Part shown: positions 62,534 through 64,000 of the stretch, one piece after another
Layout: every line of letters begins with the position of its first letter
Numbering within the stretch: the first letter of the stretch is position 1
From: Azospirillum sp. SYSU D00513
GTDB taxonomy: Bacteria; Pseudomonadota; Alphaproteobacteria; Azospirillales; Azospirillaceae
Length of the DNA stretch: 64,000 bases
Reading direction: 5' to 3'
Assembly: GCF_017356015.1 (NCBI RefSeq)
Contig: NZ_JAFIQV010000003.1
Span: 62,001 to 126,000, forward strand
Program-made: the position numbers and the translations under genes
The notes under the pieces: model-generated
The model's database searches: none
The model's input: the letters and a program-made list of their open reading frames with translations, nothing else
Told to the model about the DNA's origin: nothing

Positions 62534-64000
62534 TTACGCCGCCTCCATCCGCGCCCGGACGGTCAGCCGGGACATCACGTTGCCCATCAGCCTCAGCCCC
62601 ACCCCGTCCTTCTGCGTGAGGATCGACTCCGGGTGGAACTGCACGGCCGCCAGCGGCAGGGTCCGGTGCTCCACCGCCATGACCTGCCCGTCCGCCGTCT
62701 CCGCCGTGACGGCCAGTTCCGCCGGCATCCGGTCGCGCCGCGCCACCAGCGAGTGGTAGCGCCCGACGGGAAACCGCTCCGGCAGCCCCTCGAACAGCCG
62801 CCCGCCCAGCACCCGCACCTCCGACGCCTTGCCATGCACCGGCTCGGGCAGCAGGGCGAGCGCGCCGCCGAACCGTTCCACCATGCCCTGAAGGCCGAGA
62901 CAGACGCCGAAGACCGGGACCGCCCGCGCCAGCGCGGCGTCGATCAGGCCGGCCACGTCGAAGTCCGCCGGCCGCCCCGGCCCGGGCGACAGCAGGAGGA
63001 GGTCCGGCGCCTCGCGCAGCAGGGCCCCGCGCGCGTGCCCGTGGCGCAGGGTGGCGACCTCCGCCCCGGTCTGCCGGATATAGTCCGCAAGGGTGTTCAC
63101 GAAGCTGTCGTCATGGTCCGCCAGCAGCACCCGGCGGCCCGCCCCAGGCTTGGTCTCCGGCACGGCGGAGGCGGGAAGCGACGGGACCAGCCCCTTCAGC
63201 ACGGCGAGGAAGGCGGCGGCCTTCAGCCGGCATTCCGCGTCCTCCGCCTCCGGGTCACTGTCGGCGAGCAGGGTTGCCCCGGCACGCACCGAGGCGACAC
63301 CGTCCTTCATGCGGATCGTGCGCAGAGTCAGGCCGGTGTCGAGCCCTCCGTCGAAGCCGATGCGCCCGAAGGCGCCACCGTACCAGCGGCGTACGAAAGG
63401 CTCGTGATCCTCCAGGAACTGCATGGCGCGGCGCTTGGGCGCACCGGTGACCGTCACCGCCCAGCTGTGTGTGAGGAAGGCGTCCAGCGCGTCGTAGCCC
63501 TCGCGCAGCCGCCCTTCCACATGGTCCACCGTGTGGATGAGGCGGGAATAGAGTTCGATCATGCGGCGGCCGAGAAGGCGGACGCTGCCCGGCTCGCAGA
63601 CCCGCGCCTTGTCGTTGCGGTCCACGTCGGTGCACATGGTCAGTTCCGCCTCTTCCTTTGCGGAGTTCAGCAGCATGCGGATTTGGGCGGAATCCTCCAG
63701 CGCGTCCGCACCGCGCGCGGCCGTGCCGGAAATGGGGCAGGTCTCCACCCGTCGTCCGGCGACGCGCACGTACATCTCCGGGCTGGCGGCCACCAGGAAC
63801 TCGCCTTCGCCGAGATTCACCAGCGCCTCGTAGGGCGCCGGGTTGGCGGCGCGCAGGCGGCGGAACAGGGTGGAGGGGCTGTCGGCGCAGGGCTCGGCGA
63901 AGGTCTGGCCGGGCACGGCCTCGAACAGGTCGCCCCGGCGGAACGCCTCCTTCGCCGCCGCGACCACCGCCGGATAGGCGCCTGGGGCATGGTCGCAGCC
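62534..64000 (-). CDS. trpE(G): anthranilate synthase TrpE(G) fusion, 5-prime end beyond the window
   Basis: This fused component I/glutamine amidotransferase makes anthranilate from chorismate for tryptophan (and, in Azospirillum, indole-related) synthesis. The visible 488 residues are the C-terminal part. The chorismate domain includes VNLGEGEFLVAASPEMYVRVAGRRVETCPISGTAARG, LTMCTDVDRNDKARVCEPGSVRLLGRRMIELYSRLIHTVDHVEGRL and TVTGAPKRRAMQFLEDHEP. After a short linker comes the amidotransferase with PGPGRPADF, VFGVCLGLQGMVERFGG (nucleophile Cys in GVCLGLQ) and AVQFHPESILT. The open frame continues through base 64000, so the true start is outside. Fusion is common in Azospirillum and rhizobia. 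Confidence 0.95.
   Translation of the reverse strand, partial: GCDHAPGAYPAVVAAAKEAFRRGDLFEAVPGQTFAEPCADSPSTLFRRLRAANPAPYEALVNLGEGEFLVAASPEMYVRVAGRRVETCPISGTAARGADALEDSAQIRMLLNSAKEEAELTMCTDVDRNDKARVCEPGSVRLLGRRMIELYSRLIHTVDHVEGRLREGYDALDAFLTHSWAVTVTGAPKRRAMQFLEDHEPFVRRWYGGAFGRIGFDGGLDTGLTLRTIRMKDGVASVRAGATLLADSDPEAEDAECRLKAAAFLAVLKGLVPSLPASAVPETKPGAGRRVLLADHDDSFVNTLADYIRQTGAEVATLRHGHARGALLREAPDLLLLSPGPGRPADFDVAGLIDAALARAVPVFGVCLGLQGMVERFGGALALLPEPVHGKASEVRVLGGRLFEGLPERFPVGRYHSLVARRDRMPAELAVTAETADGQVMAVEHRTLPLAAVQFHPESILTQKDGVGLRLMGNVMSRLTVRARMEAA

Overview
The window is a GC-rich chromosomal segment from an alphaproteobacterium, most likely Rhodospirillales/Azospirillaceae and Azospirillum-like. 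Lineage markers are a two-piece permuted tmRNA gene next to an alpha-type sspB, a MucR/Ros regulator, GapR, a split three-subunit transhydrogenase (pntA1-pntA2-pntB), the rpiB-glyA-nrdR-ribD-ribE-ribBX-ribH-nusB-thiL block, coq9 near rpsU, and a fused TrpE(G) anthranilate synthase. The genus assignment is inference. No prophage, insertion sequence or CRISPR array was seen.

0-17 kb is a catabolic and nitrogen-acquisition region. It holds a complete ribose operon rbsDACBRK behind a double LacI-type operator, then a TerC-like membrane protein. Next is a cyanate module: a PAS/sigma-54 activator divergent from an ABC transporter, cyanase and a DUF1348 protein, with a near-perfect sigma-54 promoter and palindromic upstream sites. 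Mannonate dehydratase uxuA with a divergent GntR regulator follows.

17-23.7 kb holds a chemoreceptor, a minus-strand trio (ATP-grasp enzyme, metallophosphoesterase, BioF2-like acyltransferase), a gene-poor stretch with orphan plus-strand terminators, two unlisted small genes and tRNA-Pro(GGG).

23.8-38 kb is core housekeeping, almost all on the minus strand: MerR-ihfA-fabH-plsX-rpmF-YceD, a cytochrome bc1 chaperone, bamE (plus strand), a FliL-like protein, thiL-nusB, riboflavin synthesis with a RibBX whose RibA-like half lacks its zinc cysteines, nrdR, glyA and rpiB.

38-52 kb mixes mucR, small secreted and unknown proteins, a second FliL-like protein that is exported rather than anchored, a DUF488 pair, a TPR/glycosyltransferase-like protein, envelope proteolysis (Deg protease, HflK/HflC), an Mrp/ApbC ATPase with a histidine-ladder linker, and a TrpX-type ABC transporter.

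52-64 kb holds thyX, the permuted ssrA beside its adaptor gene sspB, coq9-def-rpsU, panB, a truncated VapB-like antitoxin relic beside a nested-repeat island, a flavodoxin-fold protein, pntB/A2/A1, gapR and the 3-prime part of trpE(G).
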